NCBI GenBank assembly: GCA_019636515.1
Contig: JAHBXI010000002.1
Coordinates: 124,001 to 188,000, forward strand
Source: Phycisphaeraceae bacterium
GTDB taxonomy: Bacteria > Planctomycetota > Phycisphaerae > Phycisphaerales > UBA1924
Reading direction: 5' to 3'
Length of the DNA stretch: 64,000 nucleotides
Position 1 is the first letter of the stretch. Every line of letters begins with the position of its first letter. The notes beneath the pieces are model-generated. The model was not told the DNA's origin and did not search any database. It saw only the letters and a program-made list of their open reading frames with translations. The position numbers and the translations under genes were made by a program. Shown here in pieces: positions 54,383 to 62,592 of this stretch.

Positions 54383-54751
54383 ATGCAGTATTACGAGATG
54401 TGGTTCAACCTCATCGACTCTCGCAAGGACCTGGAGTTTGCCCGCGCGGTCGAGGCGTACCTGGGCCACCTCAGGAATGACGGCCGGATCGAGGGATGGC
54501 GGCTGGCGCGACGAAAGTTCGGCTTCGGCCCGCCGTCGCTGGGCGAGTTTCACGTGACGGTCTGGACCGCCGACATGGCTCAACTCGACCGTGCCTTTGA
54601 CCTGGTGGCCACCCGGTCGGGCGAGGTCGAGCGCCTCCACCATCCGGTCTATTCCATGGTCAAGGACTTCACGTCCGCGCTGTACCGCGATTTCCCGGAT
54701 CCGCAGCGATTAATCCAACCGGCGGCCGAGCCCCAGGGCCGGGGTTCCTGA
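54383..54751 (+). CDS. small conserved protein of unknown function
   Basis: A 122-residue protein ('MQYYEMWFNLIDSRKDLEF', 'VEAYLGHLRNDGRIEGWRL', 'LGEFHVTVWTADMAQLDRAF', 'DFTSALYRDFPDP'). The pattern recalls a family of ferredoxin-like small proteins listed as a domain of unknown function (I believe DUF6614, not certain). GGAG at 54372-54375 stands seven bases before the ATG. It follows recJ after 20 bases on the same strand. No catalytic motif visible; the alternating strand/helix pattern suggests a dimeric alpha/beta barrel, which is inference. Confidence 0.7.
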   Translation: MQYYEMWFNLIDSRKDLEFARAVEAYLGHLRNDGRIEGWRLARRKFGFGPPSLGEFHVTVWTADMAQLDRAFDLVATRSGEVERLHHPVYSMVKDFTSALYRDFPDPQRLIQPAAEPQGRGS

Positions 54752-54855
54752 CCCCCGCCGCTCGGGAACGGTCATGTTTGGTTCGTACTAACCTGGGACC
54801 TACGATTTCCAGGGATGTTGCAGCGGTCGTCGTGAACGACAGAGGGAGCACAAAG

Positions 54856-55488
54856 ATGAAGTCGAACCGGATGAGCACGGTGGGGCTGATGGTGGCGGTC
54901 GGGATCGGGGCGCTGGCGGTTGGTGAACTGCGGGCCTGGGGTGTCGCTCCCGCGGCGGTGCCCGCGGCTCCCAAGACCTCGGTGGCCATCGTCAATCTTG
55001 AGAAACTGATGACGCAACTCGACGAGACCGAGGTCTTGAACAAGGAACTCAAATCGACCTTCGACAAGCGCAAGAAGGAGTTCGAGGAAGTGGTCAACCG
55101 GGCCCGCGCCCTGGAGACCGAGCGGGACATGCTCCCCGCCGAGTCGCGCGAGCGCCGCCAGAAGGCGGCCGATGCCGCCGAGGCCAAGAAAATGGCCGAG
55201 GCCCGCCACACCATCTACCAGGCCCTGATCGACCTGGACAACGGCGAGTTGATCCGCGCGATGTACACCAAGATCGTCGCGTCGATCAACTCCTTCTCGC
55301 AGAAGGAAGGGATTGACCTGGTCATGCTCGATGATCGCGGCATCACGCTGCCGACATCGGCGACGCAGAGCCAGGTGAACTCGGCGATCCAGGCCAAGCG
55401 AGTCCTGTTTGCCTCCGACACCATCGACATCACCGACCGTCTGGCGAAGATCATGAACGCCGAGTACAACTCCCCGACCCGCAAGTAA
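54856..55488 (+). CDS. OmpH/Skp-family periplasmic chaperone
   Basis: A 210-residue exported protein: signal peptide at about residues 1-27, then 'VAIVNLEKLMTQLDETEVLNKELK' (the strand and first helix of Skp), a long charged coiled coil (about 55-120, rich in Lys, Glu and Arg) and a return helix with 'EGIDLVMLDDRGI'. Skp binds unfolded outer-membrane proteins, consistent with LpxD and HtrA in the window. GAGGGAG lies about seven bases before the ATG at 54856. It is not next to bamA or lpxD as in many bacteria. Confidence 0.85.
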   Translation: MKSNRMSTVGLMVAVGIGALAVGELRAWGVAPAAVPAAPKTSVAIVNLEKLMTQLDETEVLNKELKSTFDKRKKEFEEVVNRARALETERDMLPAESRERRQKAADAAEAKKMAEARHTIYQALIDLDNGELIRAMYTKIVASINSFSQKEGIDLVMLDDRGITLPTSATQSQVNSAIQAKRVLFASDTIDITDRLAKIMNAEYNSPTRK

Positions 55489-55518
55489 CCGCGCGGCGGC
55501 CGATGTTCCCTGACGGTG

Positions 55519-55604
55519 CTTCGGCCTGGGCTTCGGCCTGGGCTTCGGCCTGGGCTTCGGCCTGGGCTTCGGCCCGGGAGTTGGCCACGGGAGTTGGCCA
55601 CGGG
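55519..55604. repeat. 12-bp tandem repeat array plus two 13-bp units
   Basis: cttcggcctggg is repeated at 55519, 55531, 55543 and 55555, with a fifth unit at 55567-55578 that differs by one base (T to C). Two copies of agttggccacggg follow at 55579-55591 and 55592-55604. It lies in the gap between the OmpH-like gene and the dipeptidase gene. Confidence 0.92.
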
Positions 55605-55635
55605 TCGCAGCCTGTGGTGGTGAGGAGGGTGAACC

Positions 55636-56661
55636 GTGCCGCGCCGACGGTGGTTTGATGCGCACCTGGACCTGGCGTACCTGGCGCGGATGGAGCGCGA
55701 CATGCTCGCTCCCATCGAATCGTGCGGTGGACCGGCGGAACCTTCCGTGACGATTGGCTCGCTCGTCGAAGGAGGCGTCCGCGCCTGTCTGGCGACCATC
55801 TTTACCGAGCCCGGCGGATCGGACGCGGTTGGATTCCCTCCCGGTGATGCCGAGGCGGCGCACGCCGCGGGAGTCCGGCAGGTCGAGATATACGCCGACT
55901 GGGCACGACAGGGGCACTTCACGGTGGGGTTCGGTCGCGGCGGCGGTCCCGGATCCGATCCGCTCACCGGCCGGGTGCCGCCCGATCCACGGGCGATCCA
56001 GATGGGCATTCTCGTCGAGGGTGCCGACCCGATCCGCTCACCGGAAGAACTTGAGTGGTGGGTCGGGCGTGGCGTGGTCGCGGTCGGCCTGGCGTGGGCC
56101 CGTCCATCGCGCTACGCGGGCGGAAATTCGACGCCGCGACTGGGGCTGACGGAACGGGGTCGCGAGATGATCCAGGCCGCCGACGACTCGGGCGTTGTCC
56201 ATGATGTCTCACACCTGAGCGATCTCGCCATGGATGAACTGTTCGAGCGTGCCCGCGGCCGGGTGATCGCCTCTCATTCGAACAGCCGAGCCTTGCTGGG
56301 CGGTGACAACCAGCGTCATCTTCGCGATGAATCCATCCGCACCATCGCGGCCAGGGGCGGGGTTGTCGGGCTGAACCTCTACGGGAAGTTTCTCGTGCCG
56401 GAGGGATCAGACCGAGAGCCGACCATCGATGATGTGGCCGACCACGCGGATCACATCGCCGCGGTCGCCCAGAGCCGCCGGTGCGTTGGCCTGGGAAGCG
56501 ACATGGACGGCGGATTCGGGGCGTCGGTGCTCCCGGCGGGAATCCGCCGTCACGCGGACATCGAACGGCTGGCCGAATCGCTCTTGGCTCGGGGTTGGTC
56601 GGATGCGGAGGTCGAGGGGTTCGCGTGGGGGAACTGGTCGAGATTCTGGGGTAACGGATGA
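55636..56661 (+). CDS. membrane-dipeptidase family (M19) peptidase
   Basis: A 341-residue zinc-dependent TIM-barrel dipeptidase: 'FDAHLDLAYLAR' (first metal motif), 'MGILVEGADPI' (bridging Glu), 'VVHDVSHLSD', 'IASHSNSRAL' and 'VGLGSDMDGGFG' supply the remaining ligands in the family order. M19 enzymes cleave dipeptides and some beta-lactam-like compounds. No signal peptide is seen, so a cytoplasmic place is likely. The GTG at 55636 is well placed after GAGGAGG. It is normal in length, though somewhat shorter than the mammalian enzymes. Confidence 0.88.
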   Translation: MPRRRWFDAHLDLAYLARMERDMLAPIESCGGPAEPSVTIGSLVEGGVRACLATIFTEPGGSDAVGFPPGDAEAAHAAGVRQVEIYADWARQGHFTVGFGRGGGPGSDPLTGRVPPDPRAIQMGILVEGADPIRSPEELEWWVGRGVVAVGLAWARPSRYAGGNSTPRLGLTERGREMIQAADDSGVVHDVSHLSDLAMDELFERARGRVIASHSNSRALLGGDNQRHLRDESIRTIAARGGVVGLNLYGKFLVPEGSDREPTIDDVADHADHIAAVAQSRRCVGLGSDMDGGFGASVLPAGIRRHADIERLAESLLARGWSDAEVEGFAWGNWSRFWGNG

Positions 56662-56738
56662 TCCTGGCCATCGGGTACGGCCTCCGGACACGCCACGGCA
56701 TCGGCCACGGAAGGACCCCGGAAGAGTGTCGCAAGGGT

Positions 56739-56768
56739 TTGGCGATCGACAGGCGTTGCGGGTATATT
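56739..56768 (+). promoter_or_regulatory. sigma70-like promoter of the RRM gene
   Basis: TTGGCG (56739-56744) and TATATT (56763-56768) are spaced by 18 bases. Transcription would begin near 56775 and give a leader of about 115 bases. Confidence 0.55.
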
Positions 56769-56781
56769 GAACCCAAGTGTC

Positions 56782-56810
56782 GAACCGCCCGCCGCGAAGG
56801 GCGGTTCTTT
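56782..56810 (+). terminator. hairpin with short T run in the RRM gene leader
   Basis: A nine-base-pair perfect stem GAACCGCCC/GGGCGGTTC (56782-56790 with 56799-56807) is followed by TTT. It lies just after the proposed promoter start, so it may be a 5' stabilising hairpin or an attenuator of the RRM gene. As a terminator of the dipeptidase gene it is also possible. Confidence 0.5.
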
Positions 56811-56889
56811 GGACCGGGTCGGACGTTCGCCCGAGTGGCTGGCGGCGGTTCAATGTGGATGAGGACTCTCGGGCAAGGATCGTTTGGCG

Positions 56890-57324
56890 ATGAAGAACAT
56901 ATATGTGGGGAACCTGCCGTACACGGCGACGGATGCCGATATCGAGGCCCTCTTCCGCCAGCACGGTGACGTGAGGCGGGCGTCGGTCATCATTGATCGC
57001 GACACCGGCCGCTCCAAGGGCTTCGCCTTTGTTGAGATGGAAGACGATGCGGCCGCCGACGCGGCCATCAACGCCCTGAACGGGTACGACATGGGTGGAC
57101 GAAGCCTCAAGGTCAACGAGGCGCAGCCTCGCGAGCAGCGATCCGGAGGTTTCGGTGGCGGGGGTGGCGGGGGCCGCGGTGGATTTGGTGGCGGAGGAGG
57201 TGGTCGTGGCGGCGGCGGGGGTGGCCGCGGCGGCTACGGCGGTCGTGGGAGTCGCGGCGGCGGTGGAGGTGGTGGTGGGGGGGGCAAGGGTGGTGGCTAC
57301 GAGACCACCGGCGGCGGCTGGTGA
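56890..57324 (+). CDS. glycine-rich RNA-binding (RRM) protein
   Basis: A 144-residue protein with one RNA-recognition motif at residues 1-80: RNP2 'NIYVGNL' and RNP1 'KGFAFVEM' with the conserved aromatics. A Gly-rich tail of about 60 residues with interspersed Arg, Phe and Tyr follows, like the cold-inducible Rbp proteins of cyanobacteria. The ATG at 56890 is preferred; a TTG six bases earlier is also in frame. The leader with hairpin and the terminator downstream make it a single-gene unit. A role as cold-shock or general RNA chaperone is inference from the family. Confidence 0.92.
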   Translation: MKNIYVGNLPYTATDADIEALFRQHGDVRRASVIIDRDTGRSKGFAFVEMEDDAAADAAINALNGYDMGGRSLKVNEAQPREQRSGGFGGGGGGGRGGFGGGGGGRGGGGGGRGGYGGRGSRGGGGGGGGGGKGGGYETTGGGW

Positions 57325-57357
57325 CCGTCCCTCAACGCCTCGCAACGTGACGTGGAT

Positions 57358-57392
57358 CGGGCCGGGCACCTGCTGCTCGGCCCGCTTTCTTT
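57358..57392 (+). terminator. rho-independent terminator of the RRM gene
   Basis: The stem CGGGCCG/CGGCCCG (57358-57364 with 57378-57384) has a 13-base loop and is followed by CTTTCTTT. It lies 33 bases after the stop codon and ends only 18 bases before the ATG of the permease gene. Confidence 0.6.
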
Positions 57393-57409
57393 GGTACCGT
57401 GTACCCGCC

Positions 57410-58252
57410 ATGCGAGGGCCAGGACCGATCCAGCGGGCGGTGGCGCACCTCGCGGTGTACGCCATCGCCCTTTCCATGCTCGCCCCGTTCGCGTGGATGG
57501 TGCTGACTTCACTCAAGACCGACCAGGAGGTCCTGAGCGGGACAGCCTCCGCGTTGCCGTCGGGTCCGCCGTGGAGGTGGCGATGGCAGAACTACACCGA
57601 CGCCCTGGTGGGAGCCCGCCTGGGCGAGTACTACCTCAATTCACTCGTGGCCGCGGTCCTGACGACGATCCTGGCGGGGTTTCACAACGCCCTGGCGGGC
57701 TTTGCGTTCGCCAAGATGCGGTTCAGGGGCCGCCGGGTGATCTTCGCGGTCACCATCGCCACGATGATGATGCCCGTCCAGGTCTGTTTCATCTTTGCCT
57801 ACCTGATCGCCGGGCGGCTGGGGTTCATCGACAACATGCAGGCGCTGGTCGTGCCGTTCCTGGCGAGCGGATTCGGGATCTTCTACATGCGACAGGCCGT
57901 GTCGTTGGTCCCCGATTCGCTGCTCGACGCCGGACGGATCGACGGCATGACCGACTTCGAACTCTTCTGGACGCTCGTGCGGCCGACGGTCTGGCCGGCG
58001 ATTTCGGCCCTGGCGATTTTTACGTTCGTGGGATCGTGGAACTCGTTCTTCTGGCCGCTGATCGTGATCGACAGCGCGGGGAGGAAGACCCTGCCGCTGG
58101 GTGTCGCGGAACTGGCCACCGGCCGGCTGGTCCTCAGTTGGCCCACGCGCATGGCCGCCGCGACCCTCATCACGCTCCCTCTCATCATCGTGTTCATGGT
58201 CTTTCAACGGGCGTTCGTGCGCGGGATCGCGCTGACGGGCGTGAAGGAGTAG
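57410..58252 (+). CDS. carbohydrate ABC transporter permease (MalG type)
   Basis: A 280-residue inner-membrane permease with six membrane segments, starting with 'YAIALSMLAPFAWMVLTSLK'. The EAA loop that touches the ATPase is 'DAGRIDGMTDFELFWTLVRP' near residue 185. The pattern matches MalG/UgpE-type sugar permeases. It is followed after 22 bases by a solute-binding protein. A MalF-type partner permease and the ATPase are not encoded beside it, although such transporters normally need both. Confidence 0.9.
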   Translation: MRGPGPIQRAVAHLAVYAIALSMLAPFAWMVLTSLKTDQEVLSGTASALPSGPPWRWRWQNYTDALVGARLGEYYLNSLVAAVLTTILAGFHNALAGFAFAKMRFRGRRVIFAVTIATMMMPVQVCFIFAYLIAGRLGFIDNMQALVVPFLASGFGIFYMRQAVSLVPDSLLDAGRIDGMTDFELFWTLVRPTVWPAISALAIFTFVGSWNSFFWPLIVIDSAGRKTLPLGVAELATGRLVLSWPTRMAAATLITLPLIIVFMVFQRAFVRGIALTGVKE

Positions 58253-58274
58253 CCCCGCCCGGCGGGATGTTCTC

Positions 58275-59732
58275 ATGAGGCCCAGGCGGTCAACCCTGGC
58301 GGGCGCGGTGCTGGCGGTGTTGACCGCCGCGGTTGTCCTCTGGCCGGCGGCCGACGCCGTGACCGGAGAGCGGACGCTCCTGTTCACCGTCTGGGGGATG
58401 CCCTTCGAGGACCTCCTGTTTCGCGACCGCTACGCCCGCGGGTTTGAAGCCGCGCACCCCGGTGTACGGGTCAACTACCAGAGGTACGCCGACGACATCA
58501 TCATGAAGTACAACGCCTGGCACGCCCGGGGGCGTGGCGCCGACGTCATGCGCCTGCGCATCACCGACTACCACGGCATGGCGGCCCGCGGCATGCTCCG
58601 GCGCCTCGACATGGCGGATGATGGAACGACGCGCCTGACCGATGATGAACTGGCGGCGATCCCCAGGCACCTGGTCTCGTTGCTGTGGACCGACGGGCCC
58701 CAGGGGCATGGCGTCTACGCCCTCCCGCAGGACAACGCCCCGTACGGCCTCTTCTACAACGCCCGGATCATCCGGGAGCACAACCGCCTCCACCCCGACC
58801 GGCCTGTCGAAACGCCCTCGGGGGCCTGGACCTGGGATGATCTTCGCCGTGCCGCCCGGCAACTCACACGCAAGGACGCCAGGGGCAACGTCGAGATCCG
58901 CGGCATCGACTTTGCCGTCTGGTCGTGGCCGTTTCTGACGTTCTTCGCGCAGGCGGGCGGGACGCTGTGGACCCCGGATGGAAGCGATTGCCTGATCGAT
59001 TCGCCCGCGGGCGTCGAAGCGCTGGAGTTCATGCGGGCGATGTCGCGCGAGGACGGGAGTTTCATCCCGCAACTCTCGGGGTACCTGTCGGGGACCGGGC
59101 CCGACGTCCTGTTCGCCAGAGGCCGCACCGCCCTGTTCCTTGACGGTTCGTGGCGGATCGCGGATTTCGACCGCAACGCCCCCGACCTCGAATACGCGGT
59201 CGTTCCCCTGCCGCGCGGGCCCGAGCGGCTCGGCGGACGGGCCGCCGTCGTCTCCGGGTGCGTCCTGTGGGCGGTCTCCGCCAATGCCGCCCACCCCGAG
59301 GATGGAATCAGCATGGTGCGATGGCTCACCAGGGCCGAGCAGGCCATCGATTACTGGGACACGCTCCGGGTCGCCCCGCCCGCCAACCTCTCCGCCATCG
59401 GATCCGAGGCCTTCAGGTCCACCCGGGGAATCCTCAAGGACCCCTCGGATCCGGCGCTTGGGTACGAGGTGGCCCCCATGCCACGTGAACGATTCGAGTC
59501 GCGCGCCGCGTGGATCATCCAGACGATCACGCCGGATCCCCTGACGGGCACGGTCCCGGCCTTTGTTCCCGTTGGCCGGTTCCAGACCGAACTCGAAGAG
59601 GAAATCGTCCGGATGCTCAACGAGTACCTCAACGAGTCGAACACCAAGCCGGCGCACGAGGTACTCGGCCGCGCGGCTCGCAACGTCCGGGCGATCATGC
59701 GCCGCGGAGAATCCGATGGACGGATCCCCTGA
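58275..59732 (+). CDS. extracellular sugar-binding protein of an ABC transporter
   Basis: A 485-residue exported solute-binding protein of the carbohydrate (MalE/UgpB-like) type: signal peptide at about residues 1-28 ('GAVLAVLTAAVVLWPAADA'), 'FTVWGMPFEDLLF', 'FEAAHPGVRVNYQRY', 'ALPQDNAPYGLFYNARI' and 'GRTALFLDGSWRIADF' are the usual landmarks. There is no lipobox Cys, so it is probably free in the periplasm. Coupled to the permease gene upstream. The ligand, a sugar or glycerol-phosphate derivative, cannot be named. Confidence 0.88.
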   Translation: MRPRRSTLAGAVLAVLTAAVVLWPAADAVTGERTLLFTVWGMPFEDLLFRDRYARGFEAAHPGVRVNYQRYADDIIMKYNAWHARGRGADVMRLRITDYHGMAARGMLRRLDMADDGTTRLTDDELAAIPRHLVSLLWTDGPQGHGVYALPQDNAPYGLFYNARIIREHNRLHPDRPVETPSGAWTWDDLRRAARQLTRKDARGNVEIRGIDFAVWSWPFLTFFAQAGGTLWTPDGSDCLIDSPAGVEALEFMRAMSREDGSFIPQLSGYLSGTGPDVLFARGRTALFLDGSWRIADFDRNAPDLEYAVVPLPRGPERLGGRAAVVSGCVLWAVSANAAHPEDGISMVRWLTRAEQAIDYWDTLRVAPPANLSAIGSEAFRSTRGILKDPSDPALGYEVAPMPRERFESRAAWIIQTITPDPLTGTVPAFVPVGRFQTELEEEIVRMLNEYLNESNTKPAHEVLGRAARNVRAIMRRGESDGRIP

Positions 59733-59771
59733 TCGCGGTGCCCGATCCCGGCGGTTCGGTAATGACCCCGG

Positions 59772-60845
59772 TTACGAGCCCGAGAGCGGATCGGGGCGGA
59801 AGAGTTTGGTATCCAGGGCCCACTGTCGTTCCGTGAAGTTGCCCCCCGCTTCGAGCGGGGGCGATCCGTCGGGCCTGGCCGCCACCATCGCCATCGTCAC
59901 CTTCGCATCCAGGTTGTCGAGTTGCGCCACGAGGATCGCCTCGGGCGTCGACGGGATCTTCGCGGCGCCAAACTCCGGCAGGGAATGGTGCGACAGGATG
60001 ATGTGCTGGAGCACCGTCAGCGTCCCCGGAGGGAGGCGCTGCCCGGTCTCGCGGATCATCTGCTGCACCTTGTCGTGCAGCATGATGGCCCCCTCGACGA
60101 TGTGCCCGATCAGTTCACCACGGTCGGTATACGCGAAGGCCCGGTCGTACACCAGTTCCCGCGTCTTGCCCAGGTCGTGCAGGAACAGGCCCGTGATCAC
60201 CAGGTCGCGGTTGATCCCCGGGTACAAAGGGCACGCCACGTCCGCCAGCCGCACGAGCGTCAGGGTGTGCTCCAGAAGGCCGCCCAGGTACGCGTGGTGC
60301 ATGCTCTTGGCCGCCGGGCACTGGCGGAAGGCCGCCATCAGGGTTTCGTCGGCCAGGTACGTCGCCACCAGGGCCTTCATCGCCGGGTGCGACAGGGTCC
60401 CCAGGACCCCGGTGAGGTCGTCCCACATCTCCTCCACCGGGCGTTTGGCGCACGGCAGCAGGTCCCTCATCTCGCCGGGGCTGGGGTCGGCCGCGTCGAT
60501 CGAGTGGATGATGAGTTGGACTTCTCCCTGGTACGGCTGGGTCTCTCCCTCCAGGTACACGAACCCGTCGGTCGGAAGCCGGCGGAAGGTCGCCTCGTCC
60601 ACCGACCACATCCGGCCGGGCATTTCCCCGGATTTGTCGCCGATGATGCAGCGCAGGTACGGCTTGTCCTGTCGGGTTTTGCCCAACTGCGCGTTGGAGA
60701 TCGAGAACAGCCCCCTCACCCGTTCGGCCGGGGCGTGCTCCCGAAGAAACTTGCGGCCCGGGAGAGGCCCGGGACTCCGTCCGGTGGCCCGGCCATCGGC
60801 AAGGGTCGTCGATCGGTCGTCGGCGTGCGGAGCGTGGTCGGTCAT
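59772..60845 (-). CDS. 3'-5' exoribonuclease of the YhaM type (OB fold plus HD domain)
   Basis: A 357-residue protein with an N-terminal OB-fold nucleic-acid-binding region (about residues 45-115, 'YLRCIIGDKSGEMPGRMW') and a C-terminal HD hydrolase domain: 'HHAYLGGLLEHTLTLVRLA', 'LFLHDLGKTREL' (metal-binding HD) and 'HIILSHHSLPEFGA'. This order is that of YhaM/CBF1 exoribonucleases, which trim RNA and single-stranded DNA 3' ends. The first 40 residues are rich in Arg, Pro and Asp and variable. It is preceded on its strand by a 465-base AT-rich gap. Confidence 0.88.
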   Translation of the reverse strand: MTDHAPHADDRSTTLADGRATGRSPGPLPGRKFLREHAPAERVRGLFSISNAQLGKTRQDKPYLRCIIGDKSGEMPGRMWSVDEATFRRLPTDGFVYLEGETQPYQGEVQLIIHSIDAADPSPGEMRDLLPCAKRPVEEMWDDLTGVLGTLSHPAMKALVATYLADETLMAAFRQCPAAKSMHHAYLGGLLEHTLTLVRLADVACPLYPGINRDLVITGLFLHDLGKTRELVYDRAFAYTDRGELIGHIVEGAIMLHDKVQQMIRETGQRLPPGTLTVLQHIILSHHSLPEFGAAKIPSTPEAILVAQLDNLDAKVTMAMVAARPDGSPPLEAGGNFTERQWALDTKLFRPDPLSGS

Positions 60846-60987
60846 GGCCGATCATAGCGGCGGGCACCCAATCCCCTCCCGATCCTCGGGAGTGATGCCT
60901 TCCTGGCGAACGGGTGAGCCGCGGATCCAGAGCCGGGTCGAGCGGGGAAGTACCCCCGGAACCTCCCTTGCCCAACAACGCTCAGAC

Positions 60988-61023
60988 GGGAAAAAAGTCA
61001 AGCCTCCCGTTACGTTTTTTCCC
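60988..61023. repeat. inverted repeat with A/T arms
   Basis: GGGAAAAAA and TTTTTTCCC, nine base pairs each, are separated by 18 bases. The stem is too AT-rich for a typical strong terminator in either direction, though it ends in a T run. Confidence 0.6.
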
Positions 61024-61139
61024 TGATTTGTTTCGACTTGCCCACATTCCCGATCGGGAGCAGGCGGCGAACGCAAAAGTGCATCTAAAAACAATAAAAA
61101 TAAACACTTACGAGCAATCGAGATTCCCGCGTGGCCGCG

Positions 61140-61148
61140 TTATCCACA
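61140..61148 (+). other. perfect DnaA-box consensus
   Basis: TTATCCACA matches the consensus TTATNCACA exactly, 28 bases from the AT-rich island. I see no second perfect box in the gap. Confidence 0.4.
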
Positions 61149-61310
61149 CCCTGTCAACACGCGACCTGTGGAATTTGGCCCGGGCCGCAACGTCGATCGA
61201 GACACCAGATGGGGGAGCCCGATTCGATCCGCGGGGTTTGGGCGCGTGGGGCCGGTCTGGTTCGCAGGCCGCGACGATTCAACCAGGTCCACGTCGGCTT
61301 GGTCCATGTC

Positions 61311-62504
61311 TCAAAGAACCGGCGGGGTCTCAAAGAACCGGCGGGCCAGGAGTGTGTGGAAATGATGAACTCCCTGTTCACGCGTGGGTGAATACCGGCC
61401 GCGGTCGTACAAGCGGGACCGGGTGCCTTGCTGCACCGCTTCGACGACCGCCTCGTCCTCCCGCTCGACGCGGTCGAGACCCGCCCCGGCTCCGCGGTCC
61501 AGACGAGACTCGTCCCAGACGTATGAGATGAACGCCACCTTCGTGAGGGATACTCCGACCGGACGCACGACGTTGATGGACAGACCCCACGGGTAGAAAT
61601 TAAACATCGTGTTGGGGAAGAGCCAGAAGTAGTACGCCGCCACGCGGCGCCCGTGGTCGGGGCTGGTTGTCGGCAGGTCGAACGCGTCCTCCCCGGACGT
61701 GGCGATACCCAGTTGCAAGTTGCTCCAGGGGAATAACTCCGTTGAGTATTCTCCGTAGTCGAGCGCCTGGTTGAGGGAGGTATGCACGAAGGGGATGTGA
61801 AAACCCTCCAGGTAGTTGTCGCAGTACAACGCCCAGTTCGCCCGGACGAGGTACTCCCGGCTGCGGGATGGGTCGTGCGTGAACCGGTCGAAGGGCATCC
61901 AGCCGACGCGGCGCTGCATGTCGGCAAGCAGTTCCACAAGCGGACCCGCCGGTCGGATCGACGCGAAAAGAAACCGCCCGATCGAGCCTGTCATCCCCGC
62001 GGCATCGGGCGCCCCCGGATCGGCGGAGTTGCCGGGAATCGTGGCGATCGGGAATGTCCCGAAGGGAACCCGGGGGAGATGGTCCGAGGGCGAAGGGAAC
62101 CCCTCGACCCCCTGGAACTCCGGCATGAATCGGCAGGTCCCGTCGAGTTCGAACCGTCGCCCGTGGTAGCGGCAGGTGATTCGTTTCTCGTGCCCGCCCT
62201 TTTCGACCAGCGTGGTCCCGCGGTGGGTGCAGACGTTGGAGAGGGCGTGAACGCGGTCTTGCAGGTCGCGCGTCAGCAGGAGCGGCTCGTCGAGCGAGCC
62301 CTCAAGCAGCGTCACGGGGCTGACCTGGCCGGGAGTCTTGACGAGCGAGTTGTCGCCGATGAACTGCCAGGAGGCCGGCAGGACGCGATCGACCATCGCC
62401 CGATAGATCGATTCATCCGAATAGACACGGGCGGGCAGGGTGGCCGCCCTCGCGATGTCGGGGTTGATCTCGAAGGGCTTGAGACGATCCGGGGTGGTGG
62501 CCAT
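61311..62504 (-). CDS. Rieske-type aromatic-ring-hydroxylating oxygenase, alpha-like
   Basis: A 397-residue oxygenase. The N-terminal Rieske [2Fe-2S] domain has Cys92-x-His94 ('VCTHRGTTLVEKGG') and Cys111-x2-His114 ('CRYHGRRFELDG'). The C-terminal domain has the mononuclear-iron motif 'DNYLEGFHIPFVHTSL' with His236 and His241. The Leu-Glu-Gly-Phe-His wording is typical of choline/carnitine monooxygenase-like and ring-hydroxylating members. No reductase or ferredoxin gene is adjacent, so the substrate cannot be derived. The frame opens at 62726, but the ATG at 62504 begins just before the family N terminus. Divergent from the SpoIIE-type gene. Confidence 0.88.
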   Translation of the reverse strand: MATTPDRLKPFEINPDIARAATLPARVYSDESIYRAMVDRVLPASWQFIGDNSLVKTPGQVSPVTLLEGSLDEPLLLTRDLQDRVHALSNVCTHRGTTLVEKGGHEKRITCRYHGRRFELDGTCRFMPEFQGVEGFPSPSDHLPRVPFGTFPIATIPGNSADPGAPDAAGMTGSIGRFLFASIRPAGPLVELLADMQRRVGWMPFDRFTHDPSRSREYLVRANWALYCDNYLEGFHIPFVHTSLNQALDYGEYSTELFPWSNLQLGIATSGEDAFDLPTTSPDHGRRVAAYYFWLFPNTMFNFYPWGLSINVVRPVGVSLTKVAFISYVWDESRLDRGAGAGLDRVEREDEAVVEAVQQGTRSRLYDRGRYSPTREQGVHHFHTLLARRFFETPPVL

Positions 62505-62592
62505 GCGGGGTGCGTCCTGGATATCGGTATCATTGGCGCGAGATCCCCGGGCCATCGACCCGGCGACGCCCCGACTTGCCGTGAAGACCCGC

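Larger units (their letters stand above)
60846..61310. other. 465-base gap with AT-rich island and a DnaA-box match
   Basis: No convincing gene. It holds an inverted repeat GGGAAAAAA/TTTTTTCCC (60988-60996 with 61015-61023), an AT-rich run around 61082-61112 exceptional for this DNA, and a perfect TTATCCACA at 61140-61148. It lies upstream of the YhaM-like gene and downstream of the Rieske gene (both minus strand), so it also contains the YhaM promoter region. Confidence 0.6.

Noticed and set aside
55519..55604. Short repeats considered as a CRISPR array
   Set aside because: Units are 12-13 bp and directly adjacent without spacers; no cas genes in the window.
60914..61531. Frame of 205 codons across the AT-rich gap
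   Set aside because: It overlaps the 3' end of the Rieske gene antisense, has no ribosome site and shows no domain; codon composition changes abruptly along it.
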